From: Flagellimonas meridianipacifica
Lineage (GTDB): Bacteria > Bacteroidota > Bacteroidia > Flavobacteriales > Flavobacteriaceae
Length of the DNA: 64,000 bases
Reading direction: 5' to 3'
NCBI RefSeq assembly: GCF_003001695.1
Contig: NZ_PVYX01000002.1
Location: forward strand, 310,001-374,000
Below the pieces are notes generated by a model. The model was not told the DNA's origin, did not search any database, and was given only the letters and a program-made list of their open reading frames with translations. A program made the translations under genes and the position numbers. Below, one piece after another: positions 54,923 through 63,362 of this stretch (within the stretch, counting starts at the first letter, position 1; every line of letters starts with the position of its first letter).

Positions 54923-55711
54923 TTAAGATTTCCTAAGATTCAATTGATTTACAACAGCAGTTTTGTAACTTTTTGAAACATTGAATTTCTGATTGTCCCT
55001 CATTATCACACAATAATCTCCATATCCCTCACTGATTACTTCCTTAATTTGGGCAATCTGTACGATGGTTGAACGATTTAACCTTAAAAATGAACTGGGG
55101 TCGAGCTTTTCCATCAAAGCGGTCATGGAAGTTCTATGGATATGCTTTTTGCCATCCATCATAAATAGTTCCGCATAGTAAGCTGAAGATGTGATGTATT
55201 TAATATCCTTTGTATAGGCGAACAAGTATTTTCTACCCACTTTAAGGACAATTTTTTCAAGAAAGCCTTTTGAGGATTTTTTCACCTCTTGTAGATGATT
55301 CCATAATTGGTCAAACCTTGAATGCATTTCATCATAATAATCGCTTTTTTGCTTTGTTTCTGCGTTTAGGACCGCATTTTCCAAAGCTTCCAACACTCTA
55401 CTTTCCTTGTAAGGCTTTAATACATAGTCGATAGCTTGAATTTCAAAAGCTTCAATTGCAAAATCATCAAAAGCGGTAACAAAAACGGTAATCGGTAGTA
55501 TGGATGGATCTATTTTTTTTAGCACTTCAAATCCGGAAAAATCGGTCATTTTGATATCCAAGAACACGATATTCGGGAGTTCAGACTTAATTTTGGAAAC
55601 CGCCTCGGTGCCGGAACTTGCTTCAAATAATGATATACCTTTCCTATTCTGAAGAATTTTTAGGATCCTTTTTCGAGCCAGCTTTTCATCATCTACAACT
55701 AAAACTTTCAT
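54923..55711 (-). CDS. LytTR-family response regulator
   Basis: 262 residues. N-terminal receiver domain with VLVVDDEKLARKR, the phospho-acceptor Asp in NIVFLDIKMTDFSGFE and the TAFDDFAIEAFEIQAIDYVL segment (Lys-Pro after it). The C-terminal LytTR DNA-binding domain spans about 160-262 with DIKYITSSAYYAELFM and FLRLNRSTIVQIAQI. Regulators of this type usually activate nearby operons with a sensor of the LytS type, which is the next gene. The divergent genes at 55945-58492 are the first candidates for its targets. Confidence 0.92.
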   Translation of the reverse strand: MKVLVVDDEKLARKRILKILQNRKGISLFEASSGTEAVSKIKSELPNIVFLDIKMTDFSGFEVLKKIDPSILPITVFVTAFDDFAIEAFEIQAIDYVLKPYKESRVLEALENAVLNAETKQKSDYYDEMHSRFDQLWNHLQEVKKSSKGFLEKIVLKVGRKYLFAYTKDIKYITSSAYYAELFMMDGKKHIHRTSMTALMEKLDPSSFLRLNRSTIVQIAQIKEVISEGYGDYCVIMRDNQKFNVSKSYKTAVVNQLNLRKS

Positions 55712-55944
55712 CTATCATGTTCCATTAAATTGAACTTGTTTTAAAAAATCTATAGGTTTATCTTTAGAAGGCAAACTCCGAAAATGAGTCAGGAGACAAT
55801 TGCTATTCTCAGGTACTTATCACGGAGCAAGATATTTAATAATCCATAGAGCAATCATGCCATACTTATCTAAAAATAGGCCATCCGTATCATATTTAAC
55901 TGAAGGAGTAGCGAATTCAATACATTGTGATAAATCACTTGTGG

Positions 55945-57198
55945 ATGAGATGTTGTTTCTTGATGGTTTTAGCCATCCTTACCTTTTTTTCCTATGGACA
56001 GGATTTAAATTCGATTTATAAGGAGAGTATAGAGGCCCATAAAAGTAAAGACTATACCAAATTTGTGGCCCTCAACAAGGAAGCACTTAATTTGCATCCA
56101 TCACAGCCAACTTTTCTTTACAATCTGGCCACTGGATATAGCCTCACCGATAGTTTAGAAAACACATACCAAATTCTAAAAAAGCTACTGAGCTGGAATA
56201 ACAAAATAGACTATCAAAAAGATGCTGACTTCAATAATCTCTTGCTATCGAATAGGTATACCCAATCTTTGGACTCTTTGGTCAACTATTATGGACAGGT
56301 AAAGGGAGTTGGATATGATTTTGCCCTTTTCAAGGGCAAAAGGCATTTGGAAGATTTAGTATTATTGGATTCCCTTTTGTTCGCCACTGATGTTTATCAT
56401 GGCGAATTGCTTAAATACAACACGAAAAAAAATGAAGTTGTCGTAGTAAAAGAGTTTGACCTACCCGTTTTGGCTTTGGCTTCCAAACCTGATTCATATT
56501 CAGTTTGGGTAAGCACTGCTAAAATACACCAATCCAAGAAAAAGGGTATTCCTTCAAATACTCCGGAAATTGTTGAAATCGATGCTCTTAAGGGAAAATT
56601 AAAATCAAGGGTACCTCTAGATGATGATTTTGTAGCTGGAAGCATGGTATTTGATAAAGATGATAACTTATACATATCGAACTCCTCTAAATCCGAAATC
56701 ATCATTATCGATACCAAAACAAATACTATAAAGCAAAAGTTACCTGTGGATGACGGTTTTAATCTACAAGGAATTACCATTGATTTGGACAGGAATATCT
56801 TGTACGTAGCAGATTATATTAAAGGGGTAGCAAAGGTTGATATTGCGAACGATTACCAAATTACATGGTTCCAATCCGATAGCTTTTTGTTGAAGGGAAT
56901 CGATGGGCTGGCACATGTTAAGGGAAATAAGTTACTGGCAATACAGAACAATTCAAGTCCGAAAAGAGTAATTCAATTAAGTGTGAATGGTTCGGCTATT
57001 GAAACTGTAAGATTGTTGGACAATAATCTTAACACGACTAGCGAGCCCACTAATGGCAAATATTATGAAAAACTCGGATTTCTCTATATAGCAAACAGTT
57101 CATGGCCCCATTATAATAAAAACGGTGAAGCGATTTTTGAAAAGTGGGAAGAACAAAAGGTACTTCAGATACGCACTGATACATTTCTTGACCAATAG
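55945..57198 (+). CDS. Exported protein with TPR-like N terminus and beta-propeller
   Basis: 417 residues from ATG 55945; a GTG at 55927 would also fit. Signal peptide (ends FFSYGQ), then a helical TPR-like stretch (KDYTKFVALNKEALNLHPSQ), and from about 130 a propeller of SMP-30/gluconolactonase or NHL type (MVFDKDDNLYISNSSKSEII, ITIDLDRNILYVADYIKGVA, GIDGLAHVKGNKLLAIQNN). No calcium-site motif can be named with certainty. It is the first gene of a three-gene set with the DUF5694 lipoprotein and DoxX protein, divergent from the two-component pair. Confidence 0.72.
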   Translation: MRCCFLMVLAILTFFSYGQDLNSIYKESIEAHKSKDYTKFVALNKEALNLHPSQPTFLYNLATGYSLTDSLENTYQILKKLLSWNNKIDYQKDADFNNLLLSNRYTQSLDSLVNYYGQVKGVGYDFALFKGKRHLEDLVLLDSLLFATDVYHGELLKYNTKKNEVVVVKEFDLPVLALASKPDSYSVWVSTAKIHQSKKKGIPSNTPEIVEIDALKGKLKSRVPLDDDFVAGSMVFDKDDNLYISNSSKSEIIIIDTKTNTIKQKLPVDDGFNLQGITIDLDRNILYVADYIKGVAKVDIANDYQITWFQSDSFLLKGIDGLAHVKGNKLLAIQNNSSPKRVIQLSVNGSAIETVRLLDNNLNTTSEPTNGKYYEKLGFLYIANSSWPHYNKNGEAIFEKWEEQKVLQIRTDTFLDQ

Positions 57199-57243
57199 TA
57201 AAGTATGAAAGAGTCCATCCTTTCATCATTTTTAATTAGACCT

Positions 57244-58050
57244 ATGAAACACTTGACGCTTATAGTCTTCTCAATTTTATTGATTTCTTGCAAAACGAAT
57301 CAAAAAGAAAACGAGGTGACCTCGAATCCCAAAATTGCATTGTTGGGGACTTTTCATTTTGGAGAAACCACTGATTACTCTTCCATGGACATGGACAATT
57401 TCGACTCCAAGAAAAGACAAAAGGAAATGGAGGAACTCGTGCAGGCTCTAAAAAAGTTTAAACCAACAAAAATACTTTTGGAATGTACCCTGAAAGATGA
57501 GGCCTTTTTTCAGGAAGCCTATATGAATTACATCAATGGTCAAACACAATTAAAAATGGACGAAAGAGAACAAATAGGGTTTCGTTTGGCATCTGAATTA
57601 AATCATACTACCATCTATTGCATTGATTATAAACTGCCTGTGCCTTTGGATTCCTTATCAAATTTTGCCGAAAAACATATGAAACCAGAGTTCTTGAGTT
57701 TTTTGGCAAGTATTGAAAGGAATGACGAAAACGATTCAAAAGTGCTTGCTGCCAAATCACTTAAAAAATATTATGCCTTTAAAAATAGTGACGAGGAAGA
57801 CCAAAAAAACAAGAGGCAATATATTCAAGAAACAGCAAAGTTTGTTTCTGACTCAACTTATATTGGAATCAAATTTGTTTCTACCTGGTGGGAGCGGAAT
57901 TTTCATATCATGTCAAATATAGACAGACATATTGGCTATACAGATAGAGTATTGGTTTTGATTGGTGGTGCCCATCGAGCTGTACTTAAAGATTTCTATA
58001 AAGCTAGAAACGATGTTCATTACGAAGAAATAGCAAACTATTTGCAATGA
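57244..58050 (+). CDS. DUF5694 family lipoprotein
   Basis: 268 residues from ATG 57244; an ATG at 57205 is in frame but weakens the signal peptide. Lipobox LLISC (Cys16). The domain begins KIALLGTFHFGETTDY and ends RVLVLIGGAHRAVLKDFY, with RQKEMEELVQALKKFKPTKI and FRLASELNHTTIYCIDYK in between. This fits DUF5694, related to the TraB/ChaN fold with Glu and His residues able to bind metal (LGTFHFGE, ECTLKDE, GGAH). A metal-dependent protease-like or haem-binding activity has been suggested for the superfamily. It follows the propeller gene by 45 bases. Confidence 0.82.
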   Translation: MKHLTLIVFSILLISCKTNQKENEVTSNPKIALLGTFHFGETTDYSSMDMDNFDSKKRQKEMEELVQALKKFKPTKILLECTLKDEAFFQEAYMNYINGQTQLKMDEREQIGFRLASELNHTTIYCIDYKLPVPLDSLSNFAEKHMKPEFLSFLASIERNDENDSKVLAAKSLKKYYAFKNSDEEDQKNKRQYIQETAKFVSDSTYIGIKFVSTWWERNFHIMSNIDRHIGYTDRVLVLIGGAHRAVLKDFYKARNDVHYEEIANYLQ

Positions 58051-58069
58051 ACAAATACGGATTAAACTA

Positions 58070-58492
58070 GTGAACAGCAACTTTGTGATTATTCAACAAT
58101 ATCCTTCATCAAAAACATATGCCGATTTATTCATTCGTTTTCCAATTGGCTTTCATTTAATTTATGGAGTGGCTGATAACATTTTTTCTTGGGAAAGGAT
58201 GTTGGAGTTTGAGGCTTTTTTAAAGAACTTGGATGTTCCTATGCCGTTAATAGCAGCTCACTTATCTGTTTATGCCCAATTTGTATGCGGTGTCTTGTTT
58301 ATTATTGGTTGGAAAACCAAATGGGCTTCAATCACTATGATTATCAATTTTATAGTTGCCATTGGATTGGTGCATCTAACAGACCCTTACCAGAACAAGT
58401 TTCCAGCCATCATGATGCTTAGCGCATCAATTTTTATACTTCTAAATGGAGACGGATGTTTTACTATAAAACTACTTGGAAAAAGGAAATGA
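58070..58492 (+). CDS. DoxX family membrane protein
   Basis: 140 residues, GTG start at 58070. Four TM helices with LFIRFPIGFHLIYGVADNIF, AHLSVYAQFVCGVLFIIGWK and ASITMIINFIVAIGLVHLTD; the layout is that of DoxX/SURF4-like small proteins. The function of the family is not clear, with links to redox stress. It ends the three-gene set; a terminator lies 130 bases further on. Confidence 0.85.
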   Translation: MNSNFVIIQQYPSSKTYADLFIRFPIGFHLIYGVADNIFSWERMLEFEAFLKNLDVPMPLIAAHLSVYAQFVCGVLFIIGWKTKWASITMIINFIVAIGLVHLTDPYQNKFPAIMMLSASIFILLNGDGCFTIKLLGKRK

Positions 58493-58871
58493 TGAAATGA
58501 TTTAAAATGTACGCCTATTTCCTTTTTTGGACCCGAACATTACAATAGATGCTCCAATTTACAGCAGATGTTCTCTTTCTTGAGAATATTTGAAACGCTG
58601 TCTGACATTCATTAAAAAACAAAAACCCATCAAATCGCGATGGGTTTTCTACTTTCTGTGACCTCCACAGGGTTCTAGCTTTCTAGAGTATGTAGAGATT
58701 TTATAGGTTCTAAAAAATACTTTACAAAATCTGTTGACCGAATTGTTGACGGTCTATTTGATAGCAAATGGTGCCATTTGACTTTCATGTCAAAGATAAA
58801 CTTCCTAAGTTTTAAAACAAAGGATAGTAACATATCTATGAAGTATCATTAACCGTTCTTATTTTTAGTGC
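58493..58871. other. Intergenic region with two small palindromes; possible left edge of the paralog array
   Basis: 379 bases without a gene. It contains the terminator at 58622-58648, then CTGTG-ACCTC-CACAG (58656-58670) and TCTAG-CTTT-CTAGA (58674-58687). The remainder is AT-rich with no TANNTTTG match or open frame of interest. No integrase or tRNA gene is visible here. Confidence 0.5.
58622..58648. terminator. Terminator in the 58.5-58.9 kb gap
   Basis: AAAACCCATC (58622-58631) and GATGGGTTTT (58639-58648) pair around a short loop, with A and T runs on the outer sides. Lies after the DoxX gene and also in a place to end the minus-strand array. Confidence 0.7.
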
Positions 58872-59870
58872 CTATTTCGCATAATCTCCTTGGGCGTAAG
58901 TAGCCAAGATACCACTGTTTGGAGATTTACAGTTGTTGGGAAAATCAAAAAAGTAAATACACTTGGGCAAGCCATTTTCAAAGGTAATCCTAACCGAACC
59001 AGGGCTGCTGCCACTAAAGCCTTTATACCGGTAGTTTGCACTTAATTCGTTGGGTACTCCATTGGAATTTGTATACTTTTTCACATTCGAAACACTTCCA
59101 GATATATACCGATTAAAAGCCCATGTTTTTGCCTGGTCTGCTACTAAATCATCGATTAACTTATTAAAATTTTGCTCACCGGAAGGACCGCCAGATTTTT
59201 TCATCTTTTCATATTTGCTTGGTTCTTTCATCCTAATGGAAGGTTTGTCCAAGGCGTACAATCGAAGATTTTTCTCGAAACGACGTATTGCCTGACCATT
59301 ACATGAATTGAGATTAAAAATCTGTGCCATGTCATTTTTTAGTCCTTTGGCCTTATGTATCATGTCAACGGAATTTCCCATAGCGTTTGGGTCACTGACC
59401 ATGTTAATTACCGTTCGAAAGGCCTCAGCGTTTTGAAGACGTTCAACGGCCAGTTTTGCATTATAGAGTTCGGGTCGGGCGTAAAGTCCCGTGCCAACTG
59501 TTTTCCATTGTACACAGACTCTACTGGTCTCAATTCCATAACCGTTTGTAGTGACCTCTTCCATTGCGCACACATCTTCCATTATTTCGACTTTGTCATC
59601 TGGTAATACATCTGGACATTGGCCGCCAAAAGCTCTGAGGTACTGCTCAAAAATCATAGAGAACTGCAAGTCTTCCCTTGTCATTTCAACGTTTTCAAAA
59701 TGGCCCCTAAAGATATAATCAAAGAATTCAGCATAGTATAACCCTTCTGTCTTTAATTCCAAGGATTGTGAAACGGAATGTGAGAGAGCTGGAACTTCAA
59801 CAGAATCTGAAAGAAAAGAGGTCATGACCATCCAAGCTAGGCATCCCAAAAGAGTACTTTTTATTCTCAT
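58872..59870 (-). CDS. Hypothetical exported protein (last gene of the paralog operon)
   Basis: 332 residues, signal peptide about 1-27 (LLGCLAWMVMTSFLS). The mature chain is cysteine-bearing (CPDVLPDD, VCAMEE, SRVCVQWK, LNSCNG, PKCIYFFDFPNNCK) and contains AKTWAFNRYISGSV and LSANYRYKGFSGSSPGSVRI near the end. I do not recognise it. It does not share the blocks of the four paralogs upstream, but only five bases separate it from the first of them, so it is part of the same message and probably of the same function. Confidence 0.7.
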   Translation of the reverse strand: MRIKSTLLGCLAWMVMTSFLSDSVEVPALSHSVSQSLELKTEGLYYAEFFDYIFRGHFENVEMTREDLQFSMIFEQYLRAFGGQCPDVLPDDKVEIMEDVCAMEEVTTNGYGIETSRVCVQWKTVGTGLYARPELYNAKLAVERLQNAEAFRTVINMVSDPNAMGNSVDMIHKAKGLKNDMAQIFNLNSCNGQAIRRFEKNLRLYALDKPSIRMKEPSKYEKMKKSGGPSGEQNFNKLIDDLVADQAKTWAFNRYISGSVSNVKKYTNSNGVPNELSANYRYKGFSGSSPGSVRITFENGLPKCIYFFDFPNNCKSPNSGILATYAQGDYAK

Positions 59871-59875
59871 AGCGT

Positions 59876-61102
59876 TTAATTTTCCTTGTAAACCAATTGC
59901 CGCATGTCTAAGCTCCCCAGTTTTTGGGTCAGCTGAATGTCCTCAAAAATTTCAACGATGGGGTCTTGAAAATGGTAGCTGTAAGTAGGTGTAAAGCTAA
60001 ATCTGTTCGCCTCTTCAAGTCCCTCAAAAACAATTTTGACCTTTGACACTATTTGAAGGTCTTTGTACCTGTCATTTATTAGCTTTTCAGCTTTATCTGG
60101 TTCAATCTTAAATAAGACTTTCCCCTTGATGTACTCAACTTGATTAGTTTTGCTGAGCACTTGCTGCCCATAATCAGTCTTGGGCAGAAAAGTAAAAAAG
60201 TAGCTCTCTCTAGTACTATTGTAATCAAAGCCGCGACCATTTCGGATTTTGTGCGGCAATGATATCCAAAAACCGTTTCGTTCAAAATCATAAGTCCCCA
60301 AATCCTTCAGCTGCCAAACTAAATAAACCGTTTGCGTTCCATCGGAAAAAAAGGATTTACTCCACTCCAAAATCGGGTCAAGATGTTTGTCCACAAAATC
60401 TACGTATTTCTCATTTTCGGTGAAGTCGTCGGCTCGGAAGCCTCCCCAAGTGTTGACAACACGACAATTTCCTGAGTTTTCTTCCGGGTTACAAAAATAC
60501 TGCTGTTGTAGGCTTTCGCTACCAACGGCAAAAACAAAATTTGCCAGCATTTGCTGCGCCTTGTGTGATTTAATCTCTTCCTCATTCAAGGTTTTGGGTC
60601 TTGGCGTCAAGGCCTCTTTATCTATTGATTTAAAGAGGTCGTTTAAAAGGTTTATCTGCACCAGTTGCATAAAGCCGGTGTAGCCTGCTTCCATAAGTTT
60701 TCGTTTGGCCTTACCTTCGGGTGAGCCATCAGGTCGGTTAGGTGACTTGAAATAAAAATCACAGGAACCAAACCTAGGTATTCCCTTGTAGTGCTGTACC
60801 GATATATCTCTAAACAGGGGGTTTGGCGAGTCGTAGGTCAATATTCCAGGGTCCTGTACCGTAATTGGCCCTTCTCCTTTACTTGAACTTTGAGTGCTAT
60901 CTTTTGGTTCGGACTTTGTATTTTCTTTCTGTTCATTTTTTTTGTCATCACCAAGAACCTTACCTGCAACCTCTTCGGTTTTTTGGAGGAGTTCTGCCTC
61001 GGTCTTTTTTTTCAGTTTTTTTAGGAATTGCGCATGGGAATTCTCTGTGGTGGCCAAAAAGCAAATACCCAAAACAAAGATTATATAATTTCTTTTCCTC
61101 AT
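59876..61102 (-). CDS. Tandem exported paralog A
   Basis: 408 residues. Signal peptide (ends NSHA-Q), then a basic amphipathic helix FLKKLKKKTEAELLQ and a charged linker to about 85. Family blocks: ILTYDSPNPLF (87-97), KGIPRFG (106-112), a middle Cys pair (YFCNPEENSGNC), GGFRADDFTENEKYVDFVDK, LGTYDFERNGFW and a C-terminal FEDIQLTQKLGSLDM strand. Paralogs B, C and D show the same order. The central part (DDF, then YDF-x3-GFW) reminds me somewhat of DUF4852, but that must be tested by an HMM. Function unknown. Translationally close to B (4-base gap) and to the gene after it (5-base gap). Confidence 0.8.
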   Translation of the reverse strand: MRKRNYIIFVLGICFLATTENSHAQFLKKLKKKTEAELLQKTEEVAGKVLGDDKKNEQKENTKSEPKDSTQSSSKGEGPITVQDPGILTYDSPNPLFRDISVQHYKGIPRFGSCDFYFKSPNRPDGSPEGKAKRKLMEAGYTGFMQLVQINLLNDLFKSIDKEALTPRPKTLNEEEIKSHKAQQMLANFVFAVGSESLQQQYFCNPEENSGNCRVVNTWGGFRADDFTENEKYVDFVDKHLDPILEWSKSFFSDGTQTVYLVWQLKDLGTYDFERNGFWISLPHKIRNGRGFDYNSTRESYFFTFLPKTDYGQQVLSKTNQVEYIKGKVLFKIEPDKAEKLINDRYKDLQIVSKVKIVFEGLEEANRFSFTPTYSYHFQDPIVEIFEDIQLTQKLGSLDMRQLVYKEN

Positions 61103-61106
61103 AATT

Positions 61107-62315
61107 TTAATATTTGGATTGGATGTTTTCTATGTTTATCTCACCAAGCTTCTCAGTCAAGGCCGGATTTTTACTGTAGATTTCTATAGTCTGGTCAACC
61201 AGTTCAAACTCAAGTTGAACCTGCGTATGGTTCACTACTTTTGGAAATACTTTCACCTTGAATACGCAGTTCACGGGTACTCTTTCTTGAAGGTTGAATT
61301 CCTTGGCTTTTTGAGGGTCTATGGAAAAAAAGAACTGCTGGCGGCTGTTTTTGATTTTCTTTTCATTTTCTGAATACGCCAAAAAGTTTGACGAATGCAG
61401 CATAAAACTACCACCTCCCATAAGGCCCGCTAGCCAATAACCCTTGTTCTTGAAATCATATTTACCCTGTATTCCACTTCCACATACATAGTAGACTATT
61501 TGTTCATCATTTTCATAAAAGGTATCGGCCCATGACTGCAAAGCCTGTAAGTGATTCTCAAGAAATCCTTTATAGCTTCTTTGTTGTTGAAACTCATTGC
61601 CTCGGCTTCCTCCCCAATATGAAGGTGGTCTCCTATCTCCATATCGGTCAACAAATTCGCAAGGGATTTTTCTTTTGACTTTATTTTTATTCTGCAGATT
61701 GGAAGAATTATCGCTTTCATCACAAAAGTATTTCTTGAGCACTTCTTCCGAACAGGTGTAGCCTGCAAGGTTCTTCAAATGGCTCTGTGCAAAATAGGAG
61801 TTCTCTTGTTTCTGGTCCCCTGAACTTTTTTCCTGATAGGAGGTTAATTTTGAACGATTGATATCTGCGTATGTTTTTTTTAAATACTTTAACTCAACCA
61901 GCGCTTTATATCCATTTTTATTGACAGGTGTTGTTACTCCTCTCCTGTAATGAATATCGCCATACCTTGGCAACCCTTTGTGGGATTGTATGACAATGTC
62001 AATAAAATCTGAAGATGGGGCTTTATACGTGATGATATTGGTTTCATTAATCGTGTTAACTCCACCTTTTGTTGTATTGGAAACCGTTTTGTTCTCCTGT
62101 GGCACTTTTTTTACTTGACCTACCTTATTTTCCTGTTCAGGCGTTGTTGGTTTTTTGTCATCCAGAAGTACGTTTATTTCCTTATCCACTTTTTTTTCAA
62201 CTTTATCCTCCAAATTTTGTTTTAGCTTTTTCAGAAATTGCCCTTGTATGTTTTGGGTCATTCCTAACAAAAGGAAGGTCACCAGTACTTTCATAGTAAA
62301 TGCTCTATTTATCAT
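61107..62315 (-). CDS. Tandem exported paralog B
   Basis: 402 residues, starting at 62315; a second ATG seven codons in (62294) also gives a good signal peptide. After cleavage near NIQG-Q the chain again begins FLKKLKQNLEDKVEKK, like A. Blocks: IITYKAPSSDF (94-104), KGLPRYG (113-119), KKYFCDESDNS, GGSRGNEFQQQRSYKGFLEN, GKYDFKNKGYW and SKNPALTEKLGEINI. It carries an insertion with extra basic residues (QNKNKVKRKIPCEF) between the Cys region and the NEF block. Only 1 base lies between the stop of C and its start, so coupling is tight. Confidence 0.8.
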   Translation of the reverse strand: MINRAFTMKVLVTFLLLGMTQNIQGQFLKKLKQNLEDKVEKKVDKEINVLLDDKKPTTPEQENKVGQVKKVPQENKTVSNTTKGGVNTINETNIITYKAPSSDFIDIVIQSHKGLPRYGDIHYRRGVTTPVNKNGYKALVELKYLKKTYADINRSKLTSYQEKSSGDQKQENSYFAQSHLKNLAGYTCSEEVLKKYFCDESDNSSNLQNKNKVKRKIPCEFVDRYGDRRPPSYWGGSRGNEFQQQRSYKGFLENHLQALQSWADTFYENDEQIVYYVCGSGIQGKYDFKNKGYWLAGLMGGGSFMLHSSNFLAYSENEKKIKNSRQQFFFSIDPQKAKEFNLQERVPVNCVFKVKVFPKVVNHTQVQLEFELVDQTIEIYSKNPALTEKLGEINIENIQSKY

Positions 62316-62316
62316 T

Positions 62317-63360
62317 TTATCTAGTCTTTATGGTTGCAGAACCTAAGTCAAGCTCTCCAACCTTATTTGTTAGGCCATCATCAACATATAGTGAAATAGT
62401 TGGGCTGACCAGTGTAAAAAGCGTTTTTAAACGATTCATTCTATAGTTTTCAATCCCATTTAAGGCAACGTTTACCTCAAACACCAGATATAGATTATCG
62501 TACTTCTCAGAAAACGCTTCCGCTTTTTCCGGAGAGAGCTCGAGAAGTAGTTGAGAGCCATTGGGGTGTTTCAATTTTCGCTCTGATGTGGTTTTGGGCT
62601 GAAGGTTATACCATCGCAATAGAAAACCTTGATTGTGAAATTGATTGGTGTCCAACCAATACCCCCCGCTTTTAAAATCATAAGTGCCTAAGCGGGTTTT
62701 ACCGACATAATATCCATCGATTTTGTTTTCTGGGTACAACGAATTGCCCCATTGCTGCATTTTTGGAAAAAACTCATTGGCAACCGTTTTAAAAGCCCGC
62801 AATTGTTGAAACTCGGTAGCTCCTTTTCCACCCCAAGGAGCAATATCAGTATAGGGTCTGTAGTACCCATCATCTTTGAATTGGGCTGCGCAATCCTGCT
62901 GTTTTTCATTGCAGAACAAACGGCACTGTTCTTCTGTGGAAAGCAAAGTATTGGCAAGCACGAGCAATTGTTCTTGTGCGGTAAGGGATTTCAGCTCTTT
63001 GTCATACATATCATTTTTTCGAACCGTGAACAACTCTTTGTCCATAGCATCAAAAATTTCTTGCTGATGCCTGATTTTTAAAAGCTGTCTGAACGCATAT
63101 TGACTCAGCACGTTGTGACTGGATTTTTTGTCAATTTCTGGATAGTTACCATCGTTGTGCTTTACATAACTGCCGTCTGGGTTCGTATAATAATTGTCTT
63201 GTTCTCCAAATCGCAACTTGCCATTATAGGTTTGTAATTCTAGGGCAATAAACGATATGCTCGGGGGTTCATAGGTAATGGTCGTTACATTGTTTGACGT
63301 ATTCTGACCGTTCATAACCCCTAGAAATAATAAAAACAATACTGGTGCAATCTTGGTCAT
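62317..63360 (-). CDS. Tandem exported paralog C
   Basis: 347 residues. Short signal peptide (ends VMNGQ) and then directly the family domain; the basic coiled linker of A and B is missing. Blocks: TITYEPPSISF (27-37), NGKLRFG (46-52), RLFCNEKQQDC, GGKGATEFQQLRAFKTVANE, LGTYDFKSGGYW, PEKAEAFSEKYDNLYLVFEV and SLYVDDGLTNKVGELDL at the end. So this is probably the minimal form of the domain. Gap of 2 bases to D and 1 to B. Confidence 0.8.
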   Translation of the reverse strand: MTKIAPVLFLLFLGVMNGQNTSNNVTTITYEPPSISFIALELQTYNGKLRFGEQDNYYTNPDGSYVKHNDGNYPEIDKKSSHNVLSQYAFRQLLKIRHQQEIFDAMDKELFTVRKNDMYDKELKSLTAQEQLLVLANTLLSTEEQCRLFCNEKQQDCAAQFKDDGYYRPYTDIAPWGGKGATEFQQLRAFKTVANEFFPKMQQWGNSLYPENKIDGYYVGKTRLGTYDFKSGGYWLDTNQFHNQGFLLRWYNLQPKTTSERKLKHPNGSQLLLELSPEKAEAFSEKYDNLYLVFEVNVALNGIENYRMNRLKTLFTLVSPTISLYVDDGLTNKVGELDLGSATIKTR

Positions 63361-63362
63361 GG

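Noticed and set aside
55800-56021. Short plus-strand frame before the propeller gene
   Set aside because: It overlaps the start and signal peptide of the propeller gene in another frame and has no family features.
58656-58687. Possible tRNA 3' end or attL near the two palindromes
   Set aside because: No T-arm with GGTTC-loop pairing, no acceptor stem partner, and no integrase gene within reach; kept only as a possible island border.
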